Assembly (NCBI GenBank): GCA_037968395.1
Contig: JBBKVK010000203.1
Span: 1 to 7,940, forward strand
Origin: JADKBO01 sp037968395
Lineage (GTDB): Bacteria; Bacteroidota; Bacteroidia; Chitinophagales; Saprospiraceae
Reading direction: 5' to 3'
Length of the DNA stretch: 7,940 nt
Part shown: positions 1 to 6,472 of the stretch, piece after piece
Layout: each line of letters starts with the position of its first letter
Position numbering within the stretch: position 1 is the stretch's first letter
The notes under the pieces: model-generated
Database searches by the model: none
What the model was told of the DNA's origin: nothing
What the model saw: the letters and a program-made list of their open reading frames with translations, nothing else
Position numbers and translations under genes: made by a program

Positions 1-333
1 TAATTGTTCTACTTTATCAGTTAAAAACACTTCCGACTTTTTGTGGATATCATAGGCTTTTTCATATAAAACTTTTAAATTTTCATAATCACCATTTTTA
101 ACTCCATTTTCAATCTCAATTAAAATGTTTTTTAAAGATTTAATTCCCATAAAATCGGCTTGAGGCTTTATAGAATGTGCGTTTATAGCTAAATCTGACC
201 AATTTTCATGAATTATATTTTCATTCATGCGTTCAAAAATTTCTGGCGCCGTAGAAAGATACATGCCAATATATCTTTTCATTTTGGAGGTATTTCCTTT
301 TGTGAATTTCTCTAAAAATGATAAATCTATCAT
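1..333 (-). CDS. Hpt domain phosphotransfer protein (3' end outside window)
   Basis: This frame is open for 111 codons from an ATG at 333 and runs off the left edge without a stop, so the C-terminus is missing. The region around residues 50-63 reads AINAHSIKPQADFMG, which matches the Hpt active-site helix. His53 is the likely phospho-accepting histidine, with Lys56 three residues on, and the KPQ-x-x-FMG variant is familiar from Bacteroidota. The rest is predicted amphipathic helix, as expected for a four-helix bundle, with no membrane segment or signal peptide. The start lies 13 bases after the stop of the receiver gene, so it is probably the third gene of the kinase operon. Known Hpt proteins shuttle phosphate from the receiver of a hybrid kinase to a second receiver, and I infer that role here. 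Specificity (own kinase, stand-alone receiver or LytTR regulator) cannot be read from sequence. Confidence 0.85.
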   Translation of the reverse strand, partial: MIDLSFLEKFTKGNTSKMKRYIGMYLSTAPEIFERMNENIIHENWSDLAINAHSIKPQADFMGIKSLKNILIEIENGVKNGDYENLKVLYEKAYDIHKKSEVFLTDKVEQL

Positions 334-346
334 AATATTACTAAGG

Positions 347-727
347 TTATATATTGGCTTCAATTAATTTTTGAATTTCATCAAAAGCATCTTCTCCTTT
401 TATCACATAGTGTATGGCTCCAAAACCTATGGTTTGTGCAGCTTTCATATAACTTTCTTGACTGGAAAGCATGATAACAGGGATGGCTTTATTTTTTCGT
501 TTTATTTCTTTTAGGATATCCGAACCATTCGCGGCATCCTTTTCTTTTGAATTTAAATGATAATCCAGTACTACTATCGCTGGGTTTTCATAAAGATTCT
601 TCAGACAATCTTCTCCTGTTGGAAATGAGGTGATGGCTAAATTTGGATGATGACTCAATAAATAATCGGTTAACATTTCAGATAATAACGGTTCGTCATC
701 TACAATAAATACTTTTAGATTGGACAT
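347..727 (-). CDS. single-domain response regulator (CheY-like receiver)
   Basis: The 126-residue protein is one receiver domain and nothing else. The acidic pocket is at Asp10/Asp11 (VDDE), the phospho-acceptor is Asp55 (VVLDYH), the conserved Ser/Thr is Ser88 (IMLSS) and the conserved lysine is Lys110 (VIKGED). All key residues are intact, so it should be phosphorylated. There is no DNA-binding or enzymatic output domain, so it must act by protein contact or as a phosphate relay or sink. The ATG at 727 is 4 bases past the stop of the hybrid kinase, and the Hpt gene follows after 13 bases, implying co-transcription and translational coupling. The segment after Asp55 (HLNSKEKDAANG) is a slightly longer loop than in most CheY-like proteins. 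A role as intermediate in the local phosphorelay is inference from position. Confidence 0.9.
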   Translation of the reverse strand: MSNLKVFIVDDEPLLSEMLTDYLLSHHPNLAITSFPTGEDCLKNLYENPAIVVLDYHLNSKEKDAANGSDILKEIKRKNKAIPVIMLSSQESYMKAAQTIGFGAIHYVIKGEDAFDEIQKLIEANI

Positions 728-731
728 AATA

Positions 732-3368
732 TTAAGTTTTAATGAGTTTATAAATTTTCTTAATTAATTCTTGTGTGTCAAATGGCTTACCAATAAAATC
801 GTTCATTCCGGCATCAAAGCAATTTTCAACTTCTTCTTTCAACACATTGGCAGTCATTGCAATAATTGGAATATTAGATTTTTTATCCGTTAACATTCTT
901 ATAGCCTTTGTGGCCTCATACCCATTCATTATTGGCATTTGAACATCCATTAATATAAGGTCAAAATCACCTTGCTTTATTTGTTCTAATGCAATAGCGC
1001 CATTTTCTGCAACGACAACTGTTACATTAACAATAGCATCTTCTAACTCATCTTGGGCAACAACCGCATTAAAAGCATTGTCTTCTGCAACTAAAATAGA
1101 AATCCCTTTTAATAGTGCTGCACTCTTTTCTGTATTTATGATTGCTGTTTCTACAATCGTATTTTCTTTAGCAGTATTCAACTTAAATGGAATGGTAAAA
1201 TGAAACTGACTTCCTTTTCCTTTTTCGCTATCCACCCAAATTTTACCTTTTTGAAGCGTGATTAACTTTTTAGAAATACTCAATCCCAATCCGGTTCCTC
1301 CAAATTTTCGACTGGTATCAGAATATGCTTGTTCAAAAGAATTGAATATTTTTTCAATACTTTCTTTTTCTATACCAATACCTGTATCAGAAATTGTAAA
1401 ACGCACATTTATAGTTTCCTTTTCTTCTTCAGATTGCATCAATTTTAGAGAAGTAGTAACTGAACCATTTTCTGTAAACTTAATGGCATTGCTTACCAAG
1501 TTAATTAATATTTGACGAAGCCTGTTAGGATCTCCAAGTACTTTCGGTATACTTTTTGGGATACTTGTTTTTAATTCTAATCCTTTTTCTTCGGTCTTAA
1601 ACTTCATGATAGCATTCACATTCTTTATCACCTCCGCAATAGAAAAGGGAATGCTTTCTAGATCAATTTTATCAACTTCAATCTTTGAAATATCAAGAAT
1701 ATCATTAATAATAATTAATAATGAAGCTGAAGATTCTTTAATACCATTTAAGTACTCTATTTGTTCTTTTTTTGGATTTCTTCGAATAAGAATATCCGTC
1801 ATTCCTTTAATGGCATTCATAGGTGTTCTAATTTCATGGCTCATATTAGCTAAAAACTGGTGTTTCGCTTTTTCAGAAGCTTTTGCTTTTTCCTTTTCAG
1901 CTTCAATTACTAAGTTTTTTTCTTTTAATAGTTTTTCTGTTTTACGCATAAATCGTAAACGAGAAAGGAGCCCAAGAGCAGAGATTAGTGCAAGAATTCC
2001 AAAACCTATGATTATATATCTATTGGTTTTTTCTTTGTTTAATTTTTGTTGAAATTCCAATTTATTAATGAGGTGTTCTTGTTGAAATTTGGTCTCTAAC
2101 TCTAAACGTGTTACTTCTTGGCCATTACGTAAAACATCCATAGAGTCTTTAACGGTAATCAATTTTTGATAAGCATTAAAGGCTTTCGGGTAATTACCTA
2201 ATTGTTCCCATGCCTGATACAAAATTTCATATTTCTTTTTAGAATCACTTAATTCCATATTAGGTAAGGCAAGCCCAATTTCTGCGGACTCAATGGCCAA
2301 TTTGTATTTTTTCAAACCCAAGTAAGAAGTTCCCAGTTCAGAATGAAAATATGCATTGTCAATATCTTTAGCTAACAACTCACTACCATCAAAGTATGCT
2401 TGAATCTGCAGTAATTTTTCTAAGGCTTCTTTATAGCGTTTTTGTAAATTATATACCCCTGCTTTATCTGTATAAGCTTTATGTAAACAAGCTTCACACA
2501 CATCATCTTTGTTAGCTCCTGGTTTTAAAATATAAATAGCTAAGTCTATATATTTCAAAGCCAATTCTGAATTTATTTTGCGTAAATTAAGCCTTGACAA
2601 TTTCATATAACATTGACCCATAGCGATAGAGTCTTTCAAAGCTAAATTTATATCTAATGCCTTTTTAAAATAATTATCAGCTTCACTGTAGTTTCCAATA
2701 TCACTATGTATTGAGCCTAAATAAATTAGTCCATCTCTGAGTTCTTTTTGATTATTTTGATTTTCTGCAAGTTCAACTAATTTTCTTGAATGAATTAAGG
2801 CTTCAGGGTATTTTGATTGACTAAATAATACATATGAATAAAAAGTTTCAAATCGTAACAATTCTTTATTGGTCATTTTAGTACTTATGTTGTGTAGCAA
2901 TTTTTGTAAAGCAGCTTCATTGTATTTAAAATTTTCCTGTTGGCAAGAAACAATGGCGTTACATATTATTAATTCAGATTGAGCTGAATAATCTTTAAAC
3001 TCAATAGCTTTATCCATGGCGTTTGTCATATTTGCACAAGCCAAATCTTTATTATTTATAAAAACTCCTTGATAGAAAACTTGAAACTTTAAAAAACGAG
3101 GTGTTAACGATTCATTTTGAGTGCTTATGGCTAAATCTACTGCCTTATCTATTTCTTTATACCATAAAGTAAGTGTATCCATTGAAGGAGGAGGGCCTTG
3201 TGTTTCTTGATTAGGATTAAATAATTCATAAAAAGATTCCAATCTTTCTTGGGTAGATGCTGTACTATCTTTCCAGGTATTAAAAAGCTTCTCATGATCT
3301 ATTTTTTGAGCAAAAATGGTGATAGGCATTAAAATAAGATAGAGTAATACTATTTTTGATTTTTTCAT
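732..3368 (-). CDS. hybrid sensor histidine kinase with periplasmic TPR domain
   Basis: I choose the ATG at 3368, giving 878 residues, because it begins a typical signal peptide (MKKSKIVLL...ITIFAQ, cleavage near residue 20-21). Earlier in-frame starts (TTG 3413, ATG 3395) put extra residues before it and lie at or beyond the likely promoter. Residues ~30-410 are helical with recognisable TPR repeats (near 216-240, 296-323, 342-368, 378-409). A coiled stretch leads to one membrane helix at ~451-469. The cytoplasmic part has HisKA with phospho-acceptor His511 (MSHEIRTP), then HATPase with N box Asn627, G1 DTGIGI at 661-666 and G2 GGTGLGL at 690-696. A C-terminal receiver follows, with Glu762/Asp763, acceptor Asp808 (LMDVQMPIMNG), Thr839 and Lys861. 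It has no Hpt domain of its own; one is encoded two genes downstream. The signal sensed is unknown. TPR sensors usually bind proteins or peptides. Confidence 0.95.
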   Translation of the reverse strand: MKKSKIVLLYLILMPITIFAQKIDHEKLFNTWKDSTASTQERLESFYELFNPNQETQGPPPSMDTLTLWYKEIDKAVDLAISTQNESLTPRFLKFQVFYQGVFINNKDLACANMTNAMDKAIEFKDYSAQSELIICNAIVSCQQENFKYNEAALQKLLHNISTKMTNKELLRFETFYSYVLFSQSKYPEALIHSRKLVELAENQNNQKELRDGLIYLGSIHSDIGNYSEADNYFKKALDINLALKDSIAMGQCYMKLSRLNLRKINSELALKYIDLAIYILKPGANKDDVCEACLHKAYTDKAGVYNLQKRYKEALEKLLQIQAYFDGSELLAKDIDNAYFHSELGTSYLGLKKYKLAIESAEIGLALPNMELSDSKKKYEILYQAWEQLGNYPKAFNAYQKLITVKDSMDVLRNGQEVTRLELETKFQQEHLINKLEFQQKLNKEKTNRYIIIGFGILALISALGLLSRLRFMRKTEKLLKEKNLVIEAEKEKAKASEKAKHQFLANMSHEIRTPMNAIKGMTDILIRRNPKKEQIEYLNGIKESSASLLIIINDILDISKIEVDKIDLESIPFSIAEVIKNVNAIMKFKTEEKGLELKTSIPKSIPKVLGDPNRLRQILINLVSNAIKFTENGSVTTSLKLMQSEEEKETINVRFTISDTGIGIEKESIEKIFNSFEQAYSDTSRKFGGTGLGLSISKKLITLQKGKIWVDSEKGKGSQFHFTIPFKLNTAKENTIVETAIINTEKSAALLKGISILVAEDNAFNAVVAQDELEDAIVNVTVVVAENGAIALEQIKQGDFDLILMDVQMPIMNGYEATKAIRMLTDKKSNIPIIAMTANVLKEEVENCFDAGMNDFIGKPFDTQELIKKIYKLIKT

Positions 3369-3410
3369 TTTTATAGCTGATTTTGTTACTAACATAAAAG
3401 CTCTTGACGT

Positions 3411-3418
3411 CAAAAATA
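3411..3418 (-). promoter_or_regulatory. possible Bacteroidota -7 box for the kinase operon
   Basis: Read on the minus strand this is TATTTTTG, an exact match to the TAnnTTTG -7 consensus of Bacteroidota housekeeping promoters. Transcription would start near 3404, leaving a leader of about 35 bases before the ATG at 3368, which supports that start over the upstream TTG and ATG. No TTTG lies at the normal 19-21 base distance. The nearest TTTG (3453-3456) is too far for this box, although it would suit a poorer -7 at 3425-3432. Such AT-rich boxes occur by chance, so this is a weak call. Confidence 0.3.
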
Positions 3419-3445
3419 TAGCTTAAATATTAAATAGTCGTATTT

Positions 3446-3481
3446 CAGTTATCAAAGGGTGATTCAATTATCAAGCGGTCA
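3446..3481. promoter_or_regulatory. 17-bp tandem direct repeat between divergent regulator genes
   Basis: Two copies, CAGTTATCAAAGGGTGA at 3446-3462 and CAATTATCAAGCGGTCA at 3465-3481, agree at 13 of 17 positions and share the core TTATCAA. Their start-to-start distance is 19 bases, so they face nearly the same side of the helix. They lie in the 195-base gap between the hybrid kinase operon and the LytTR regulator. LytTR proteins are known to bind paired direct repeats, usually about two turns apart, so autoregulation by the neighbouring regulator is a reasonable inference. The spacing is slightly shorter than the classical 21-22 bases. Confidence 0.5.
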
Positions 3482-3563
3482 CTTTTCTTAAAAACTAAAA
3501 TTATTGTATACCTTGCCAAAGCTTTTAAATCACCAATACTGTTTAGCCAATAATGCTCTAAAG

Positions 3564-4316
3564 ATGAAGATTAAATCGGTACTTATTGATGACAATGCAT
3601 TTATTGTGAATGTGCTGTTAGATCAACTTCAGGAAAATCATCCTGAAATTGAAGTGATTGCTATTGCAAAAAATGGAAAAGAAGGCATAGAGAAAATAAA
3701 AATATTGAAGCCCGACTTAATTTTTCTTGATATTGAAATGCCTGACATGACTGGCTTTGAAATGCTAAATCAATTGGATACTATTAATTTTGAAACCATT
3801 TTTATTACCTCTCATAGTCATTATGCAATTAAGGCTTTTAGGTTTAACGCCTTGGATTATTTGGTAAAACCAATTGATGAAAAAGAACTGGCAAGCGCTA
3901 TTAGAAAACTATCTAATTATAAAAACAAATCTGCTAATCATCATAAAATTCAAAAAGCCTTAGAGAATTTAAAAGCTGAAAGTGTATCAGACCAAATGTT
4001 GTTTTTACAAACACAAAATGGAATGATTCGTTTGCCATTAAAACGAATTGTAAAAATTGAAGGAAACAGAAATTACAGTTATATACACTTATCTGATAAT
4101 ACAAAATTACTTTCTTCTAAAACACTGGGGTTTTTTGAGGAAATCTTATCGGATAAGCTTTTTTTTAGATGTCACCGTTCTTATCTTGTAAATGGAGCCT
4201 TTATTAATGGTATTAAAAAAACAGATCATTTTGTATTAAAAAACAATACTGAAGTTCCTATTTCTAGAAGGAAAAAGAGTGCTGCTAAAAGTTGGCTACA
4301 AAGTTTTAATTTATAA
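3564..4316 (+). CDS. LytTR-family response regulator (LytR/AlgR type)
   Basis: From the ATG at 3564 the protein has 250 residues. A TTG 60 bases upstream would add a 20-residue tail that does not belong to the fold, since the receiver begins immediately with MKIKSVLIDD. Receiver residues are Asp9/Asp10, acceptor Asp56 (IFLDIEMPDMTG), Thr82 and Lys102 (VKPID). A linker of about 35 residues leads to a LytTR DNA-binding domain at ~145-248, with the usual landmarks RIVKIEGNRNYSYIHL and FFRCHRSYLVN. The length matches the family. LytTR proteins bind DNA through a mostly beta fold and often regulate divergent or adjacent genes. The gene is divergent from the hybrid kinase operon, so it is the obvious final output of that relay. 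Targets beyond this locus cannot be read from sequence. Confidence 0.93.
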   Translation: MKIKSVLIDDNAFIVNVLLDQLQENHPEIEVIAIAKNGKEGIEKIKILKPDLIFLDIEMPDMTGFEMLNQLDTINFETIFITSHSHYAIKAFRFNALDYLVKPIDEKELASAIRKLSNYKNKSANHHKIQKALENLKAESVSDQMLFLQTQNGMIRLPLKRIVKIEGNRNYSYIHLSDNTKLLSSKTLGFFEEILSDKLFFRCHRSYLVNGAFINGIKKTDHFVLKNNTEVPISRRKKSAAKSWLQSFNL

Positions 4317-4337
4317 TGCGTCAATAAAAGTAAATGA

Positions 4338-4360
4338 CGGTTTCCTAAACGTGGAAACTG
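4338..4360 (+). terminator. hairpin after the LytTR gene, possible terminator
   Basis: CGGTTTCC (4338-4345) pairs with GGAAACTG (4353-4360): eight pairs including one G-T, with a seven-base loop. It begins 21 bases after the LytTR stop and is followed by a pyrimidine-rich stretch with only a loose T-run. A smaller five-pair hairpin (CGTCA 4319-4323 with TGACG 4335-4339) overlaps its foot by two bases. It also overlaps the start of the transposase-like frame, so it may instead be part of the junction with that element. Terminator function is uncertain. Confidence 0.35.
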
Positions 4361-4664
4361 TAACTTCCTCTTTCCTGTTTTGGCGATGAATAAGCTGTTC
4401 AAAGGCTTTTTTATGCAGCATCTCAAAAGTGCTCTTTTGCATAATGAGCTAAAGCTACCAGACAAAGACTGCTTTAAAGTACAAGCATTCATTAATTTGC
4501 TTTACTCAAAGAGTTGGGTGGTTTACACCAAAAAGCCGTTTTCTACTGTGAACCATGTTGTGAATTATTTGGCTAGATATTCTCAGAGAGTAGCCATCAT
4601 TAACCATCGTATTAAATTTTCAAGGGACTTCTTTCTTCAAATCAAATGGGTCTCTTGCAGATGA
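4338..4664 (+). pseudogene. remnant of an IS91-family (Y2) transposase
   Basis: The frame is open from just after a TGA at 4335 to a TGA at 4662 and encodes about 108 residues. It holds two recognisable transposase blocks: FLFPVLAMNKLFKGFF, like the FPVKALSKVFRGKF block, and WVVYTKKPFSTVNHVVNYLA followed by RYSQRVAIINHRI, like the WVVYAKPPF...VLKYLGRYTHRVAISNHRI block of IS91-family proteins. The N-terminal zinc-finger region and the catalytic tyrosine part are absent, so the copy is dead. After NHRI similarity stops. A short stretch in another frame at ~4623-4700 (KSNGSLADELKALPTK) might be a decayed C-terminal piece, but that is weak. No terminal ori or ter ends are visible. It marks an old mobile-element insertion between the LytTR regulator and the next gene. 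Confidence 0.75.
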
Positions 4665-4774
4665 GCTAAAAGCCCTACCAACAAAAATACTGCTTATTGT
4701 ATAATGATTGTTATAAAAGTGCTTTGCATTCTTGAAATTGCCGTATATTGCTTGGTCAACAAAACAACAATCAA

Positions 4775-5191
4775 ATGGATGTAAAGAAGTTTTTACTAGG
4801 AACAATAGCTGGTGCTGTCCCTAGTTTTTTCCTAGGGTACCTTTTTTATGGAATTCTCCTCGCCGGTTTTTTTGCAGATCATGGAGGATCAGCTACAGGA
4901 GTAATGAAAGAAACACCAGATTTTCTCTTTCTTATTTTAGGTCATATTTTCTTTGGCGCCTTTGTCACCTATATCTGGATGCAGTGGGCAAATATCAAAA
5001 CATTTGCAACTGGAGCCAAAGGTGGTGCCATATTAGGCTTGTTGATGGGCCTTGGAGTTGATCTTATCAGCTATGCTGTGACTAATACTAAGGATTTAAC
5101 AGGTGCACTGGCTCATGTAGTCGTTACTATGATCCTTCTTGGTATTACAGGGGGCGTAGTTGGATGGGTATTAGGAAGGGGAAATGAATAA
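4775..5191 (+). CDS. small four-helix membrane protein, unknown function
   Basis: From the ATG at 4775 the product has 138 residues. A TTG at 4748 would add nine polar residues (LGQQNNNQM-like) and is less likely; the ATG is preceded by an A/C-rich stretch typical of these genomes. Four hydrophobic segments are clear: about 5-33, 49-71, 83-103 and 112-134. Glycine is frequent within the helices (GAKGGAILGLLMGLGVD; LLGITGGVVGWVLG), suggesting tight helix packing. There are no cysteines and no catalytic motif that I recognise. The layout resembles small DUF1761-like membrane proteins, but I cannot assign a family. It stands alone: upstream is a dead transposase piece and downstream a terminator, so it is probably a single-gene transcript. 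Confidence 0.8.
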   Translation: MDVKKFLLGTIAGAVPSFFLGYLFYGILLAGFFADHGGSATGVMKETPDFLFLILGHIFFGAFVTYIWMQWANIKTFATGAKGGAILGLLMGLGVDLISYAVTNTKDLTGALAHVVVTMILLGITGGVVGWVLGRGNE

Positions 5192-5212
5192 ATTTAAATA
5201 ATATAAAATATG

Positions 5213-5245
5213 AAGGCAATGCTTTGGTATTGCCTTAATTGTTTA
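5213..5245 (+). terminator. intrinsic terminator after the membrane protein gene
   Basis: AAGGCAAT (5213-5220) pairs perfectly with ATTGCCTT (5229-5236) around the eight-base loop GCTTTGGT, 21 bases after the stop codon. The following AATTGTTT is only moderately T-rich. The 12-base palindrome TTGTTTAAACAA (5239-5250) begins two bases after the stem and may add a second weak structure. Position and stem quality make this the best terminator in the window. Confidence 0.65.
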
Positions 5246-5445
5246 AACAACTTTCTCCCTTAATCCCAAATCGTCTTAGTAGCTTCAACTGCCACAATCA
5301 GAAGTACAACGCTCTTTATTTCTCCGTTACATTCTTAGTAAATCTTCCATAATGATTTATATTATCAAAAGGACTCTAGGATATGTAATTTTATAATTGA
5401 AAGTTATTCTGATCGGGGCTGCTATAAGATACATTTATTCTTTCG
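5246..5445. other. intergenic stretch with no recognisable gene
   Basis: Both strands carry only short frames without recognisable motifs. A plus-strand frame at roughly 5288-5397 (reading QLPQSEVQRSLFLRYILSKS) is open for about 35 codons but has no start codon in a good context and no familiar family. I see no tRNA, repeat array or strong promoter here. Confidence 0.4.
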
Positions 5446-5671
5446 TTAGCTTGAGAATTTAATTTGCTCAGTAAACAATCTATTGGTCAACCATAAACTA
5501 TCTTCCTTCATTAATTTACAATCTGGTAACTCTGGTAAAAATACCGCTCCATCATTGATGTGTAATGTCATAACCTTTTCTAAAGAATTATTTATTCCTG
5601 CAATGAACAAATCAGGCTGCCAATCTAATCTTTGTTCTCTTTGTAAAGTTGTATGCCGTTTTTATTGACAT
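5446..5671 (-). pseudogene. small ORF of unknown family, broken by a one-base frameshift
   Basis: An ATG at 5671 lies 15 bases after the stop of the upstream membrane-protein gene on the same strand, a normal operon distance. It reads MSIKTAYNF and soon hits a stop. If one base of the T5 run at 5659-5663 (A5 in the gene) is removed, the frame becomes MSIKRHTTLQREQRLDWQPD and continues, without stop, to a TAA at 5446, giving 74 residues with a normal-looking composition (...DLFIAGINNSLEKVM...LPELPDCKLM...). Without the correction the long part of the frame (5661-5446) has no ATG until residue 31. I recognise no family. It may be a genuine frameshift, a sequencing error in a homopolymer, or a chance frame. 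A plus-strand frame over the same bases looks less protein-like. Confidence 0.35.
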
Positions 5672-5685
5672 AAATCAAATTATTA

Positions 5686-6384
5686 TTAATCCTTTTTTGA
5701 CTTAAATTTAGGCACTAAATAATTCAAGCAATAAAGCATAGCTACATAAGTAAAAATAAGAGTAGGCATATTGGTGTTAAACCCTAAATCAAATTCTGGA
5801 ATACCGAATAACTCTCTAAAAGAATGAGTAGCAATTAATAGCATAAAAACTATTCCGTAAGCAAATACAGATATAATGGCAACTTTATTTTTAGTAGTTC
5901 TAATAATTCCCTTTTTAGATTCTTCGCTAAAGAAATACCAAATTGCTATAATACTGAATAAGGCTTCAACAACAATTGCTAAATAAGGGTTTGATGCATA
6001 TAAACCAAAACCTAACTCCATAGTGTCTGCACCAAATACGTGATGCATATGTCCAGAAAAGAAATCCAAAATAAAGTGAATGGACACCAAAGCCATACTT
6101 ACCAATCCTATTTGTGTGCTTTTGAAAAGTAACTTACCTAGTGCAAAAGCGATGAAAAGCCAAATAAATAGAGGAAGAAAATCGTGACTATACACCATAT
6201 CTACAACCATATTGCTCAAGGAAGCATCAAAAGCATCGCTTGGGTTGGTGGGTTCAAGTCCTAAATAATGGAAGACAAACCATAAAAAATCTTGCAATTG
6301 CGAGATAATTAAAAAATAAAGTAATGTTCCTTTTGGAAATTTTTGCTTTGCTATTAATGCGGTAGTAAAGTGACCTGCTACCAT
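5686..6384 (-). CDS. multi-pass membrane protein, YdjM/DUF457-like (putative metal-dependent hydrolase family)
   Basis: The product has 232 residues and begins at the ATG at 6384 with MVAGHFTTALIAKQKFP, matching the opening of a family of inner-membrane proteins related to YdjM (typically M-x-GH-x-x-A-x-A-x-K). About six hydrophobic segments are visible: near 21-40, 69-87, 92-110, 131-152, 167-187 and 207-224. Conserved-looking polar residues sit at membrane edges: His5, Gln29/Asp32, the YSHD at 65-68, His103 with Asp107 (HFILDFFSGHMHH), and His112, His114 and His115. These could bind a metal, but hydrolase activity in this family is inferred rather than well shown. The gene is divergent from the HxlR regulator, with 88 bases between the two starts, so it is the natural candidate target of that regulator. 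The C-terminus is lysine-rich (KFKSKKD) and probably cytoplasmic. Confidence 0.8.
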   Translation of the reverse strand: MVAGHFTTALIAKQKFPKGTLLYFLIISQLQDFLWFVFHYLGLEPTNPSDAFDASLSNMVVDMVYSHDFLPLFIWLFIAFALGKLLFKSTQIGLVSMALVSIHFILDFFSGHMHHVFGADTMELGFGLYASNPYLAIVVEALFSIIAIWYFFSEESKKGIIRTTKNKVAIISVFAYGIVFMLLIATHSFRELFGIPEFDLGFNTNMPTLIFTYVAMLYCLNYLVPKFKSKKD

Positions 6385-6403
6385 AATTGTTGATTTATTT
6401 TTA

Positions 6404-6411
6404 TATTTTTG
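6404..6411 (+). promoter_or_regulatory. possible -7 box for the HxlR gene
   Basis: TATTTTTG matches TAnnTTTG exactly. Transcription would start near 6418 and leave a leader of about 55 bases before the ATG at 6473. No proper TTTG -33 element is at the right distance; only an ATTG at 6386-6389 is nearby, and it is too close. The box abuts the symmetric repeat at 6412-6456, which would therefore cover the start site, an arrangement suited to repression. Confidence 0.35.
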
Positions 6412-6456
6412 CTATCGAATTGAAAGCAAAATTAATAATTACTTTCGAATTAATAG
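6412..6456. promoter_or_regulatory. candidate HxlR operator: paired TCGAATT repeats
   Basis: CTATCGAATTGAAAG (6412-6426) and CTTTCGAATTAATAG (6442-6456) are separated by 15 bases. The arms form an imperfect inverted repeat (11 of 15 positions complementary). They also contain an exact direct repeat, TCGAATT, at 6415-6421 and 6445-6451, 30 bases apart, close to three helical turns. The pair is central in the divergent gap between the membrane protein and the HxlR gene. HxlR-family dimers are known to bind paired sites near their own promoters and those of adjacent divergent genes, so this is the likely operator, by inference. Confidence 0.5.
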
Positions 6457-6472
6457 TAATAATCTGTAAAAA

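Noticed and set aside
1258..2052. Two plus-strand open frames (1258-1515 and 1606-2052)
   Set aside because: They lie wholly antisense to the kinase and ATPase domains of the hybrid kinase, whose motifs are unmistakable; their translations show no family features.
3369..3413. Earlier starts for the hybrid kinase (TTG 3413, ATG 3395)
   Set aside because: They place residues before a clean signal peptide, and the TTG overlaps the likely -7 region; ATG 3368 fits better.
3504..3563. TTG start 60 bases upstream of the LytTR regulator
   Set aside because: The receiver fold begins at the ATG at 3564, and the added residues resemble no part of the family.
4226..4492. Minus-strand open frame across the end of the LytTR gene
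   Set aside because: Antisense to the LytTR domain and the transposase remnant, with no recognisable motif.
4723..4754. TTTG-N19-TATTGCTTG upstream of the small membrane protein
   Set aside because: The spacing is right but the -7 element has one base too many against TAnnTTTG, and such matches are common in this AT-rich DNA.
4620..4805. Minus-strand open frame of 61 codons
   Set aside because: It overlaps the start of the membrane-protein gene and the transposase remnant, and nothing supports it as coding.
5483..5668. Plus-strand open frame of 61 codons
   Set aside because: The opposite strand gives a more protein-like and operon-spaced reading; the start is a weak GTG/TTG-type codon context with no family match.
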